From contig JAIYAG010000209.1 in assembly GCA_027489195.1 (NCBI GenBank), positions 1 through 5,265 of the forward strand: a stretch of 5,265 nucleotides of DNA. Direction: 5' to 3'. Under the pieces are notes generated by a model. The model did not search any database. It was not told the origin of the DNA and worked only from the letters and a program-made list of their open reading frames with translations. Shown here one piece after another: positions 1-5,265 of the stretch (its first letter is position 1; the number at the start of each line of letters is the position of its first letter). A program made the translations under genes and the position numbers. Source of the stretch: Burkholderiales bacterium (GTDB lineage: Bacteria > Pseudomonadota > Gammaproteobacteria > Burkholderiales > Burkholderiaceae_E).

Positions 1-428
1 CGCATCGCGTTCTGCATCGCACGCTTCATCGCGCGACGGAACATGATCCGCTTCTCGAGCTGCTGCGTGATCGAGTCGGCGATCAGCTGCGCATCGGTTT
101 CCGGCTTGCGGATCTCTTCGATGTTCACGTGCACCGGCACCTTCAGCATGCGCTGCAGGTCGGCCTTGAGGAGCTCGATGTCCTCGCCCTTCTTGCCGAT
201 CACGACACCCGGACGCGCCGAGAAGATCGTGATGCGCGCGTTCTTCGACGGGCGCTCGATGAGCACTCGGCCGACGGACGCGCTGCGCAGTTTCTTGCGC
301 AGGTAGGCGCGGACCTTGATGTCCTCGTTGAGCATCCCTGCGAAGTCTTTGCTGTTGGCGTACCAGCGCGACGACCAGTTACGGCTGACCGCGAGGCGGA
401 AGCCGGTCGGGTGAATCTTTTGTCCCAT
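1..428 (-). CDS. rpsC: 30S ribosomal protein S3, N-terminal 142 residues (cut by window edge)
   Basis: S3 sits at the mRNA entry channel of the small subunit, in the head, and contributes to the ribosome's mRNA-unwinding activity. The reading frame starts with MGQKIHPTGFRL, the classic S3 N-terminus, and runs open to the left edge. The KH-type RNA-binding loop is visible as VIGKKGED (GKKG at about residues 78-81). The stretch MFRRAMKRAMQNAM at 129-142 carries R131, R132 and K135, basic residues matching the mRNA-entry arginines described for E. coli S3. About 60% of a typical 230-odd residue protein is present. The ATG is supported by an AAGGA Shine-Dalgarno element at 438-442, 9 nt upstream, in the 19-nt gap after rplV, the widest gap in this operon. 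In the usual S10 order rplP and rpmC would come next, outside the window. Identity is certain. Confidence 0.98.
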   Translation of the reverse strand, partial: MGQKIHPTGFRLAVSRNWSSRWYANSKDFAGMLNEDIKVRAYLRKKLRSASVGRVLIERPSKNARITIFSARPGVVIGKKGEDIELLKADLQRMLKVPVHVNIEEIRKPETDAQLIADSITQQLEKRIMFRRAMKRAMQNAM

Positions 429-447
429 GTCCTCGGTTCCTTCGCGC

Positions 448-777
448 TCAGTTACCGACCGTCACGTAGATATGGCACGTCTGCTTCTCGATCTTGACGC
501 CCCGGCCCTTGGCCCGGGCATCGAATCGACGCAGCGAGGCGCCCTTCTCGACGTGGATGGTCTTGACCTTCAGCTCGTCGACGTCGGCACCGTCGTTGTG
601 CTCGGCGTTGGCGATGGCCGACTCGAGCACCTTCTTGACGATCTTCGACGCCTTCTTCGGGGAGAAGGTGAGGATGTTCAGCGCCTGCTCGACCGGCTTG
701 CCGCGGACGAGGTCCGCCGCGAGCCTGCCCTTCTGGGCGGAGAGACGGACACCTTGCAGTGTGGCTTTGGTTTCCAT
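448..777 (-). CDS. rplV: 50S ribosomal protein L22
   Basis: L22 binds 23S rRNA early in assembly and sends a long beta-hairpin into the peptide exit tunnel, where changes are known in other bacteria to affect macrolide response. The protein is 109 residues, against 110 in E. coli. The N-terminal METKATLQGVRLSAQKGRL and the VRGKPVEQALNIL segment (24-36) match the globular domain. The tunnel hairpin lies around residues 80-95 (LRRFDARAKGRG), and the end is HIYVTVGN. I chose the ATG at 777 because it gives the family length and has AAGGA at 786-790, 8 nt upstream, which overlaps the stop codon of rpsS. An open frame continues upstream but only reads through rpsS out of frame. The gene lies 11 nt after rpsS, consistent with co-transcription. 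Confidence 0.98.
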   Translation of the reverse strand: METKATLQGVRLSAQKGRLAADLVRGKPVEQALNILTFSPKKASKIVKKVLESAIANAEHNDGADVDELKVKTIHVEKGASLRRFDARAKGRGVKIEKQTCHIYVTVGN

Positions 778-788
778 GTCGTCTGTCC

Positions 789-1088
789 TTACCGCTTGCC
801 GGCCCCGCTCTTGCCCTTGACCGCCTTCTTGTCGGCCGCATGGCCCTTGAAGGTGCGGGTCAGCGCGAACTCGCCGAGCTTGTGCCCGACCATGTTCTCG
901 TTGACGAAGACAGGAACGTGCTGCTTGCCGTTGTGAACGGCGATCGTGAGCCCGATGAACTCGGGCAGGATCGTGGACCGACGCGACCAGGTCTTGATCG
1001 GTTTCTTGTCCTTGATGGCCTGCGCCGCATCCACCTTCTTGATCAGGTGGTCGTCGACGAACGGCCCTTTCTTGACGGAACGTGCCAT
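789..1088 (-). CDS. rpsS: 30S ribosomal protein S19
   Basis: S19 lies in the head of the small subunit near the A site and forms a complex with S13. The 99-residue protein begins MARSVKKGPFVDDHLIKKV and contains the conserved KTWSRRSTILPEFIG (32-46) and VGHKLGEFALTRTFKGHAAD (67-86). After the conserved core, a short basic tail (about 87-99) is rich in Lys and Gly, making the protein slightly longer than the 92-residue E. coli form. The start is fixed by the family N-terminus and by AAGGG at 1095-1099, which overlaps the TAA of rplB, 6 nt from the ATG. The gap after rplB is 9 nt. Identity is certain. Confidence 0.98.
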   Translation of the reverse strand: MARSVKKGPFVDDHLIKKVDAAQAIKDKKPIKTWSRRSTILPEFIGLTIAVHNGKQHVPVFVNENMVGHKLGEFALTRTFKGHAADKKAVKGKSGAGKR

Positions 1089-1097
1089 GGTCAGCCC

Positions 1098-1925
1098 TTA
1101 TTTCTTGTGCCGGCGCTGCACGATCATCGAGGTCGTGCGCTTGTTGCGACGCGTGCGGTAGCCCTTCGTCGGCTGACCCCACGGGTTGACCGGCACGCGG
1201 CCTTCGCCTGTCTTGCCTTCGCCACCGCCGTGGGGGTGGTCGACCGGGTTCATCGCGACGCCTCGCACGGTCGGGCGGATGCCCTTCCAGCGGGTGGCGC
1301 CGGCCTTGCCGGTCTGGCGCAGGTTGTGCTCTTCGTTGCCGACTTCGCCCAGCGTGGCGCGGCACTCGATGTGGACGCGACGGATCTCGCCCGAACGCAG
1401 GCGGACCTGCGCGTAGGTGCCTTCACGTGCCAGCAGCTGAGCCGACGCACCCGCCGAGCGGGCGATCTGACCACCCTTGCCCGGCAGCATCTCGATGTTG
1501 TGGATCGTGGAACCCACCGGGATGTTGCGGATCGGGAGCGTGTTGCCCGAGCGGATCGGCGCCTCGGCGCCCGACATCAGGGTCGCACCGGCAGCGACGC
1601 CGCGCGGCGCCAGGATGTAGCGGCGCTCGCCGTCGGCGTAGCACAGCAGGGCCAGGTGCGCGCTGCGGTTCGGGTCGTACTCGATGCGCTCGACCTTGGC
1701 GGGGATCCCGTCCTTGATCCGCTTGAAGTCGACGATCCGGTAGTGCGACTTGTGACCGCCGCCGCGATGGCGCGTGGTGATGTGGCCGAGGTTGTTGCGC
1801 CCCGAGCTGCGGATCTGCGGCTCGACGAGCGACGCCAGGGGCTTGCCTTTGTGCAGGCCCGGCGTGACCACCTTGACCATCCCCCGGCGGCCGGGCGATG
1901 TCGGCTTGAGCTTGACGACCGGCAT
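1098..1925 (-). CDS. rplB: 50S ribosomal protein L2
   Basis: L2 is a large primary 23S rRNA-binding protein required for subunit association and peptidyl-transferase function. It is 275 residues, close to the E. coli length. Visible are the N-terminal KPTSPGRRGMVKV, the RNA-binding OB-fold region with NNLGHITTRHRGGGHKSHYR (44-63), the SH3-like domain in the middle, and the near-invariant PVDHPHGGGEGKTGEGR (227-243). H230 there matches the functionally important histidine of the family. The C-terminus GYRTRRNKRTTSMIVQRRHKK is typical. The ATG directly follows the TAA of rplW with no spacer. Its GGAGG Shine-Dalgarno at 1934-1938 therefore lies inside the rplW coding end, 8 nt upstream, so translation of the two is probably coupled (inference). 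Confidence 0.99.
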   Translation of the reverse strand: MPVVKLKPTSPGRRGMVKVVTPGLHKGKPLASLVEPQIRSSGRNNLGHITTRHRGGGHKSHYRIVDFKRIKDGIPAKVERIEYDPNRSAHLALLCYADGERRYILAPRGVAAGATLMSGAEAPIRSGNTLPIRNIPVGSTIHNIEMLPGKGGQIARSAGASAQLLAREGTYAQVRLRSGEIRRVHIECRATLGEVGNEEHNLRQTGKAGATRWKGIRPTVRGVAMNPVDHPHGGGEGKTGEGRVPVNPWGQPTKGYRTRRNKRTTSMIVQRRHKK

Positions 1926-2222
1926 TTACTTCGCCTCCGCGAAATTGATTTCCTGGCCGGGCTTCAGGCTCACGTACGCCTTGCGCACGTTGCGCCGGCG
2001 ACCGTTGAAGCGACCGAAGCGCTTGGCCTTGCCCGCCTGGTTCAGCACCTGGACGGACTCGACCTCGACCTTGAACAGCCGCTCGACGGCTGCCTTGATC
2101 TCGGGCTTGGTCGCGTCCTGCAGCACGCGGAAGGCGACCTGGTTGTTCTTCTCGGCGACCATCGTGCTCTTCTCGGAGACGATCGGGGCGACGAGGATCT
2201 GCATCAGACGTTCGGCGTTCAT
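1926..2222 (-). CDS. rplW: 50S ribosomal protein L23
   Basis: L23 sits at the exit of the peptide tunnel and is the docking site for trigger factor and the signal recognition particle. The 98-residue protein starts MNAERLMQILVAPIVSEKST. It carries the L23 core EKNNQVAFRVLQDATKPEIK (24-43), with KAAVERLFKVEV behind it, and the basic segment KRFGRFNGRRRNVRKAYV (67-84). The frame stays open further upstream, but only through rplD in another frame. I chose the ATG at 2222 because it gives the family N-terminus, forms an ATGA overlap with the rplD stop, and has AGGAG at 2231-2235. The 3' neighbour rplB begins at the next base. This overlap-plus-zero-gap layout points to translational coupling through rplD-rplW-rplB. 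Confidence 0.97.
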   Translation of the reverse strand: MNAERLMQILVAPIVSEKSTMVAEKNNQVAFRVLQDATKPEIKAAVERLFKVEVESVQVLNQAGKAKRFGRFNGRRRNVRKAYVSLKPGQEINFAEAK

Positions 2223-2839
2223 CCCAGCATCTCCTGGACCATCGCGAGCGCCGGCTTGGTGATGAGCACCTTGTCGAAGTGCACCAGCGACACGGGGTCC
2301 GCATTGCGCGCATCGACGACCAGCACGTTCGGCAGGTTGCGCGACGCGAGCCACAGGTTCTCGTCGACGCCGTCGGTGAGGACGAGGACCGACTCGAGAC
2401 CCATCACTTTCAGCTTGTCGACCAGCAGCTTGGTCTTCGGCGCGTCGAGGGCCATGCCCTCGACGACAGCCACGCGGTCCTCGCGGGCCAGCTGCGACAG
2501 GATCGAGCACATGCCCGCGCGGTACATCTTGCGGTTGACCTTGTGCGCGTAGTTCTGGTCGGGCGAGTTCGGGAAGATCTTGCCGCCCCCGCGCCACAGC
2601 GGCGAGGAGGTCATGCCTGCACGAGCGCGGCCGGTGCCCTTCTGGCGGAACGGCTTCTTCGTGCTGTGGCGGACTTCCGAACGGTCCTTCTGCTTGCTGT
2701 TGGCACTGCGCGCGTTCGCCTGGTAGGCGACCACGATCTGGTGGATCAGCGGCTCGTTGAAGTCGCGGCCGAAGACGGTGTCGGCGGCGGCAACGGTCGA
2801 GGACGGCTGGCCCTGCTCGTTGAGGAGCTTGAGTTCCAT
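2219..2839 (-). CDS. rplD: 50S ribosomal protein L4
   Basis: L4 binds 23S rRNA and sends an extended loop into the peptide exit tunnel. In E. coli it also acts as autogenous repressor of the S10 operon through the leader RNA; whether it does so here is not visible. The protein is 206 residues. The family loop is clear: STKKPFRQKGTGRARAGMTS (59-78), followed by PLWRGGGKIFPNSPDQNY (80-97), with the basic tip at KGTGRARAG. Other conserved parts are NRKMYRAGM (102-110) and NVLVVDARNADPVSLVHFDK (171-190). The Shine-Dalgarno AAGGGG merges with the TAA of rplC (TAAGGGG), within the 12-nt gap. Its last four bases overlap the start of rplW. Confidence 0.98.
   Translation of the reverse strand: MELKLLNEQGQPSSTVAAADTVFGRDFNEPLIHQIVVAYQANARSANSKQKDRSEVRHSTKKPFRQKGTGRARAGMTSSPLWRGGGKIFPNSPDQNYAHKVNRKMYRAGMCSILSQLAREDRVAVVEGMALDAPKTKLLVDKLKVMGLESVLVLTDGVDENLWLASRNLPNVLVVDARNADPVSLVHFDKVLITKPALAMVQEMLG
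2231..2235 (-). promoter_or_regulatory. Ribosome binding site of rplW inside the rplD end
   Basis: On the minus strand AGGAG lies 8 nt before the ATG at 2222, within the last codons of rplD. It decides the rplW start, since the open frame extends well upstream. Ribosomes ending at the rplD TGA (2219-2221) would be positioned on this start. Confidence 0.75.
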
Positions 2840-2851
2840 CTGTTCGGCCCC

Positions 2852-3574
2852 TTACTTCTTGCCGGCTTTGGCCGGGTTCGTCGGGCCGGCGGCCTGCACC
2901 ACCCTCGGCACGCGCGGCAAGCCGCCCTTGGCGAGCGGGGTCTTGACCGCGGGGGTCACCACCACGGCGCCGCCCTTGGCACCCGGGACCGCGCCACGGA
3001 CCATCAGCAGGCCCCGCTCGGCGTCGACGCGCGCGATGACGAGGTTCTGGATGGTCTTGCTGTCGTCGCCCATGTGGCCGGACATCCGCTTGCCGGGGAA
3101 CACCCGACCCGGATCCTGCGCCATGCCGATCGAGCCCGGCACGTTGTGCGAGCGCGAGTTGCCGTGCGAGGCACGGCCGGAGGCGAAGTTGTAGCGCTTG
3201 ATCGTGCCGGTGAAGCCCTTGCCGATCGAGGTGCCCGCGACGTCGACCTTCTGGCCGGCGGCGAAGAGGGCAGCGGGGATCACGGCGCCGGGCGCCAGGT
3301 CGCCGAGCTTGTCGGCGGGAACCCGGAACTCGCGCAGCTCATGACCCGCCTGGACACCCGCTTTCGCGAAGTGACCGGCCTCGGCCTTGGTGACACGGGA
3401 TGCGCGACGGTCGCCGAAGGCGACCTGCACGGCGGAGTAGCCGTCGGACTCGACGGTCTTGATCTGGGCGACGCGGTTGTTCGACACATCGAGCACGGTC
3501 ACGGGAACGGCATCGCCGTCGTCCGTGAAGATGCGCATCATGCCGACCTTGCGTCCCACAAGGCCAAGGCTCAT
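2852..3574 (-). CDS. rplC: 50S ribosomal protein L3
   Basis: L3 is one of the proteins that nucleate 50S assembly, and its extension reaches towards the peptidyl-transferase centre. The chosen start gives 240 residues beginning MSLGLVGRKVGMMRIFTDDG. An in-frame ATG at 3634 would add 20 residues that do not resemble L3 and has no equally good ribosome binding site. Conserved blocks are AEAGHFAKAG (64-73), GTSIGKGFTGTIKRYNF (114-130), ASHGNSRSHNVPGSIG (135-150) and VRGAVPGAKGG (192-202). Q153 aligns with the E. coli glutamine (Gln150) that PrmB methylates. The C-terminus runs about 30 residues past the usual end, with Pro, Gly, Ala and basic residues and a final KAGKK; E. coli L3 has 209 residues. 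Here it is the first gene of its operon, 227 nt from the upstream gene, with rpsJ not adjacent. Confidence 0.98.
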   Translation of the reverse strand: MSLGLVGRKVGMMRIFTDDGDAVPVTVLDVSNNRVAQIKTVESDGYSAVQVAFGDRRASRVTKAEAGHFAKAGVQAGHELREFRVPADKLGDLAPGAVIPAALFAAGQKVDVAGTSIGKGFTGTIKRYNFASGRASHGNSRSHNVPGSIGMAQDPGRVFPGKRMSGHMGDDSKTIQNLVIARVDAERGLLMVRGAVPGAKGGAVVVTPAVKTPLAKGGLPRVPRVVQAAGPTNPAKAGKK

Positions 3575-3579
3575 GTTTG

Positions 3580-3583
3580 CTCC
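3580..3583 (-). promoter_or_regulatory. Ribosome binding site of rplC
   Basis: GGAG on the minus strand, 5 nt before the ATG at 3574. It supports that start over the upstream in-frame ATG at 3634. It lies only 3 nt downstream of a small predicted hairpin, so access to it could be affected by leader folding. Confidence 0.7.
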
Positions 3584-3586
3584 GAT

Positions 3587-3606
3587 CCCGGCTGCGATTG
3601 GCCGGG
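3587..3606 (-). other. Candidate leader hairpin just upstream of the rplC ribosome binding site
   Basis: On the minus strand CCCGGC and GCCGGG form a perfect 6-bp stem around an 8-nt loop (3593-3600), ending 3 nt before the Shine-Dalgarno element. It could be part of a translational control structure in the leader. In a GC-rich genome a 6-bp stem can also occur by chance, so a function is only suggested. Confidence 0.35.
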
Positions 3607-3684
3607 TGTGGTTCGAGCGAAGGCACTGGGCCATCGCCGGGGTCCGCCGGATGACCTGTGGCCACCTCGTGCGGAAAGCCTTCG

Positions 3685-3714
3685 AGTATACCCCTGTGCG
3701 CTTCGAGCGCGCAA
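3685..3714 (-). promoter_or_regulatory. Candidate sigma70 promoter of the rplC operon
   Basis: On the minus strand TATACT (3685-3690) is a good -10 box, differing from TATAAT at one base. With an 18-bp spacer, TTGCGC (3709-3714) is a weak -35 box that keeps the TTG. The predicted transcription start, around 3677-3679, would leave a leader of about 104 nt before rplC. The site lies between the terminator of the upstream unit and rplC, where a promoter is needed if that terminator works. AT-rich boxes are rare in this GC-rich sequence, which adds some weight. Confidence 0.55.
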
Positions 3715-3719
3715 GGGGT
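3690..3719. repeat. Imperfect inverted repeat across the promoter spacer
   Basis: ACCCCTGTGCGC (3690-3701) pairs with GCGCAAGGGGT (3709-3719) with one bulged base around a 7-nt spacer. The right arm contains the -35 box and the left arm touches the -10 box. No T run follows on either strand, so it is not a convincing terminator. It could be an operator or a chance dyad; a shorter alternative hairpin, GCGCT/AGCGC (3698-3710), competes within it. Confidence 0.4.
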
Positions 3720-3730
3720 TACAAGCAGAG

Positions 3731-3772
3731 GAGAAAAGGAACCCGCCCGGGCGCCATCAGCGCCCGGGCGGG
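3731..3772 (-). terminator. Intrinsic terminator after the PEP-CTERM gene
   Basis: A perfect 13-bp GC-rich stem, CCCGCCCGGGCGC (3742-3754) with its complement at 3760-3772, encloses a 5-nt loop. In the minus-strand direction the stem is followed by TTCCTTTTCTC (3741 down to 3731), a T-rich though interrupted tail. It begins 29 nt after the stop codon of the PEP-CTERM gene and lies upstream of the candidate rplC promoter, so it would separate the two transcription units. On the plus strand the stem is followed by a G run, so it is read as a minus-strand terminator. Confidence 0.8.
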
Positions 3773-3801
3773 GGGGTGGGTCCGCGCGGTGGGACGGGTC
3801 G

Positions 3802-4506
3802 TCAGGCGTGCTTCGCGGCGCGGCGGCGGCGGGCGAAGGCGGCCGCCGCGCTCAACCCGGCCATCATGAAGGCCCACTCGGCCGGCTCGGGCACCGGTTG
3901 CGCGTAGGTGATGTCGCCGTACACATGGTAGGCGCCGGTCACGCTGAACGAGCCGATGGCCGAACTGTCGGACACGTAGCCGATGAAGGCGCTCTCGTTG
4001 ATGCCGCCGCCCGAGACGGGCGACTGCAGCGTGCTGGCCGCGATCAGCGCACCGCCGGTGTCGAACACGGACAGAAGCAGGTCGCCCGCGGGCGGCGCGC
4101 TGGTGTCGACCATGAAGCGCAGGCCCACGAACCCGCTCGACTGGCCCGGGTTGAGCGAGAACCTGACGGCGTTGTCGTCGAACGAGAGGCCGCTGACGAA
4201 GGCGCCGGCGGCCGCGCCGGCGGGCGTGTCGGCCCACGGCGAGATCGCCTGCCAGGTGCCGTTGGTCCCGAGGGTGGCGGCGCCCGTCTCGCCGATCACC
4301 ACGCCGGTGCCCGTGTTGGCGATCGAGAAGGGGCCGGCACCGAGGCCGGCGACACCGGAGGTGCCGAGGGTCGCGGCGCCGACGCCGGAGAGGTCGAGCT
4401 GCTGCAGGCCGGTGCCCGGCTGGGTGAAGACGAAGCCTTCGGCGTGCGCGGCGCTCGCCAGGCCGCCGGCGAGCAGCGCGGCGAGGATTCGGATACGAAT
4501 GGTCAT
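3802..4506 (-). CDS. Secreted PEP-CTERM sorting domain protein, function unknown
   Basis: This 234-residue protein has a signal peptide with short basic start MTIRIRIL, a hydrophobic core and a likely signal peptidase site after AHA (residues 20-22). The C-terminus is a textbook PEP-CTERM tail: VPEP (205-208), a hydrophobic segment (about 211-225) and RRRR (226-229). Proteins with this tail are recognised by an exosortase, which processes or anchors them at export, usually in bacteria that make exopolysaccharide. The middle is rich in Gly, Ala, Ser and Thr, has no cysteine, and ends in FIGYVSDSSAIGSFSVTG (174-191) before a YGDITY motif, resembling the beta-sandwich domains typical of PEP-CTERM proteins. 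A weak purine-rich ribosome binding site (AGAGAGA, 4512-4518) precedes the ATG. It lies 25 nt after the phosphatase gene and is followed by a terminator. The molecular role cannot be read from the sequence. Confidence 0.9.
   Translation of the reverse strand: MTIRIRILAALLAGGLASAAHAEGFVFTQPGTGLQQLDLSGVGAATLGTSGVAGLGAGPFSIANTGTGVVIGETGAATLGTNGTWQAISPWADTPAGAAAGAFVSGLSFDDNAVRFSLNPGQSSGFVGLRFMVDTSAPPAGDLLLSVFDTGGALIAASTLQSPVSGGGINESAFIGYVSDSSAIGSFSVTGAYHVYGDITYAQPVPEPAEWAFMMAGLSAAAAFARRRRAAKHA
4264..4380 (-). repeat. Two 21-nt direct repeat copies inside the PEP-CTERM gene
   Basis: Positions 4264-4284 and 4360-4380 match at 19 of 21 bases and both encode GAATLGT (residues 75-81 and 43-49), exactly 32 codons apart. 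Both mismatches are synonymous. The sequence around the copies is Gly-rich but only loosely similar, so this may be a remnant of an internal duplication of a beta-strand unit or convergence in low-complexity sequence. Confidence 0.6.
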
Positions 4507-4531
4507 GGTTGTCTCTCTGGAATGTTGAGCG

Positions 4532-5265
4532 TCAGATCGCGCCGATCTTGCCGCCGTCGTTGCGGGTGATGACCAGCGTTGCCGAACGGGGCTTCACCGC
4601 GCCGCCGCTGCTCAGCGTGGTCGGACCGTTGATGCCGCTGTCGGGCCAGGTGCTCCTCTGGGTGAACGAGCCCGTCCAGTCCTCGCCCGGGTGCTGGATG
4701 CCGACGAACACCGTCTTGCCGTCCGGCGTGCCGGTGATGCCGGTCACCTCGCAGTTCTTCGGGCTGGTCATGAAGCGGCGGACTTCGCGCGTCGCGGGGT
4801 CGGACGCCAGCAGCGCGTTGCCGCCGATGTTGACCCAGTCGCCGAGGGCGTCGCCCTGCTGGTCGGTCTGGATCCAGAGCCGCCCGTCCCGGTCGAACCA
4901 CAGGCCGTCCGGCGCACCGAAGTCGTCGCCGTTGATGTTGCCCTGCAGGTTCGGGGTGGCGTTCGCGCTGTCGCCGGCGAAGACGTAGATGTCCCACTCG
5001 AAGCTGGTCGCCGCCACGTCGCCGGCGGTCTCGCGCCAGCGGATGATGTGGCCGTAGATGTTGTTCGGGCGGGGGTTCGCCGCATCGACGGGAGGCCGCG
5101 CTTGGGCGGCGACCGTCGTGCCGGCCGTGGCGTTCGTGGACGCCGGCGACGAGCCGCGACGGTTGTTGTTGGTCAGCGTGAGATAGATCTCGCGCGTGAC
5201 CGGATGGGCGGCAATCCACTCCGGCCGGTCCATCTCGGTCGCGTCGACCCGGTCGGCGGCCTGGC
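4532..5265 (-). CDS. PhoX family phosphatase (DUF839), C-terminal 243 residues, 5' end outside window
   Basis: PhoX-type enzymes are secreted, metal-dependent alkaline phosphatases, usually exported by the Tat pathway, that release phosphate from organic phosphoesters. The frame is open to the right edge. Numbered from the first complete codon, the visible part holds the family blocks RVDATEMDRPEW (5-16), LTLTNNNRRG (28-37), ANPRPNNIYGHIIRW (61-75), NINGDDFGAPDGLWFD (109-124), NCEVTGITGTPDGKTVF (170-186), IQHPGE (189-194) and RSATLVITRNDGG (226-238). The end at GAI fits this family. The ATG at 5233 is internal, because DATE just before it is part of the conserved block. The N-terminal part, where a Tat signal would be, is not in the window, so export and full metal-site content are inferred from the family. 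The PEP-CTERM gene starts 25 nt downstream, suggesting one transcript. Some DUF839 proteins have no proven phosphatase activity, so the substrate is not certain. Confidence 0.88.
   Translation of the reverse strand, partial: QAADRVDATEMDRPEWIAAHPVTREIYLTLTNNNRRGSSPASTNATAGTTVAAQARPPVDAANPRPNNIYGHIIRWRETAGDVAATSFEWDIYVFAGDSANATPNLQGNINGDDFGAPDGLWFDRDGRLWIQTDQQGDALGDWVNIGGNALLASDPATREVRRFMTSPKNCEVTGITGTPDGKTVFVGIQHPGEDWTGSFTQRSTWPDSGINGPTTLSSGGAVKPRSATLVITRNDGGKIGAI

Noticed and set aside
759..2552. Long open frame on the plus strand, opposite rpsS to rplD
   Set aside because: It is antisense to four certain ribosomal genes, resembles no family I know, and is Arg, Asp and Leu rich as expected from reading GC-rich codons on the other strand.
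2223..2597. N-terminal extension of L23 from an upstream start
   Set aside because: The added sequence is rplD read out of frame, and the ATG at 2222 gives the standard L23 length with a good ribosome binding site.
3575..3634. 20-residue N-terminal extension of L3 from the upstream ATG at 3634
   Set aside because: The extra residues do not match L3, while the ATG at 3574 gives the family N-terminus and has GGAG 5 nt upstream.
3690..3719. Dyad upstream of rplC as a second terminator
   Set aside because: No T-rich run follows the stem on either strand, and it overlaps a plausible promoter instead.
2279..3907. Second long plus-strand open frame opposite rplD, rplC and the intergenic region
   Set aside because: It runs through two conserved genes, the terminator hairpin and the promoter region, and shows no recognisable domain; it follows from high GC content and few stop codons.
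4503..5219. Alternative minus-strand frame over the phosphatase region
   Set aside because: The frame at 4532-5265 contains clear PhoX/DUF839 motifs, while this one is Arg/Pro rich low-complexity sequence.
1..5265. tRNA or rRNA genes, CRISPR arrays, insertion sequences or attachment sites
   Set aside because: I saw no regularly spaced repeats, transposase-like protein, terminal inverted repeats or tRNA-like cloverleaf; nearly all of the window is filled by the listed genes.

Overview
This GC-rich window reads as bacterial chromosome, most likely from a betaproteobacterium of the order Burkholderiales. The placement rests on the style of the ribosomal proteins (L3 opening MSLGLVGRKVGMMRIF, and L3 and S19 tails longer than in E. 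coli) together with a PEP-CTERM secreted protein, which is common in the Rubrivivax/Leptothrix-type lineages. The genus is inference. Every gene is on the minus strand, so transcription runs from high to low coordinates.

Right part (5265 to about 3730): a PhoX-type (DUF839) phosphatase, whose N-terminal part lies outside the window, is followed after 25 nt by a 234-residue secreted protein with a signal peptide and a PEP-CTERM sorting tail. The unit ends in a strong GC-rich hairpin (13 perfect base pairs, 5-nt loop) with a T-rich tail, read as an intrinsic terminator.

Middle (3575-3801): a 227-nt intergenic stretch holding that terminator, a candidate sigma70 promoter with an imperfect dyad across its spacer, and a roughly 100-nt leader with a small hairpin just ahead of the rplC ribosome binding site.

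Left part (3574 to 1): an S10-type ribosomal protein operon in the order rplC-rplD-rplW-rplB-rpsS-rplV-rpsC. Gaps run from 19 nt down to zero, with a 4-nt stop/start overlap at rplD/rplW. rpsC is cut by the window edge. The operon is standard except that rpsJ (S10), the usual first gene, is not directly upstream of rplC; the phosphatase/PEP-CTERM unit occupies that place.

The ribosomal genes are ordinary housekeeping genes. I see no clearly new system. The points worth a second look are the phosphatase/PEP-CTERM pair, the rpsJ-less start of the operon with its own promoter and leader, and a few small sequence oddities.
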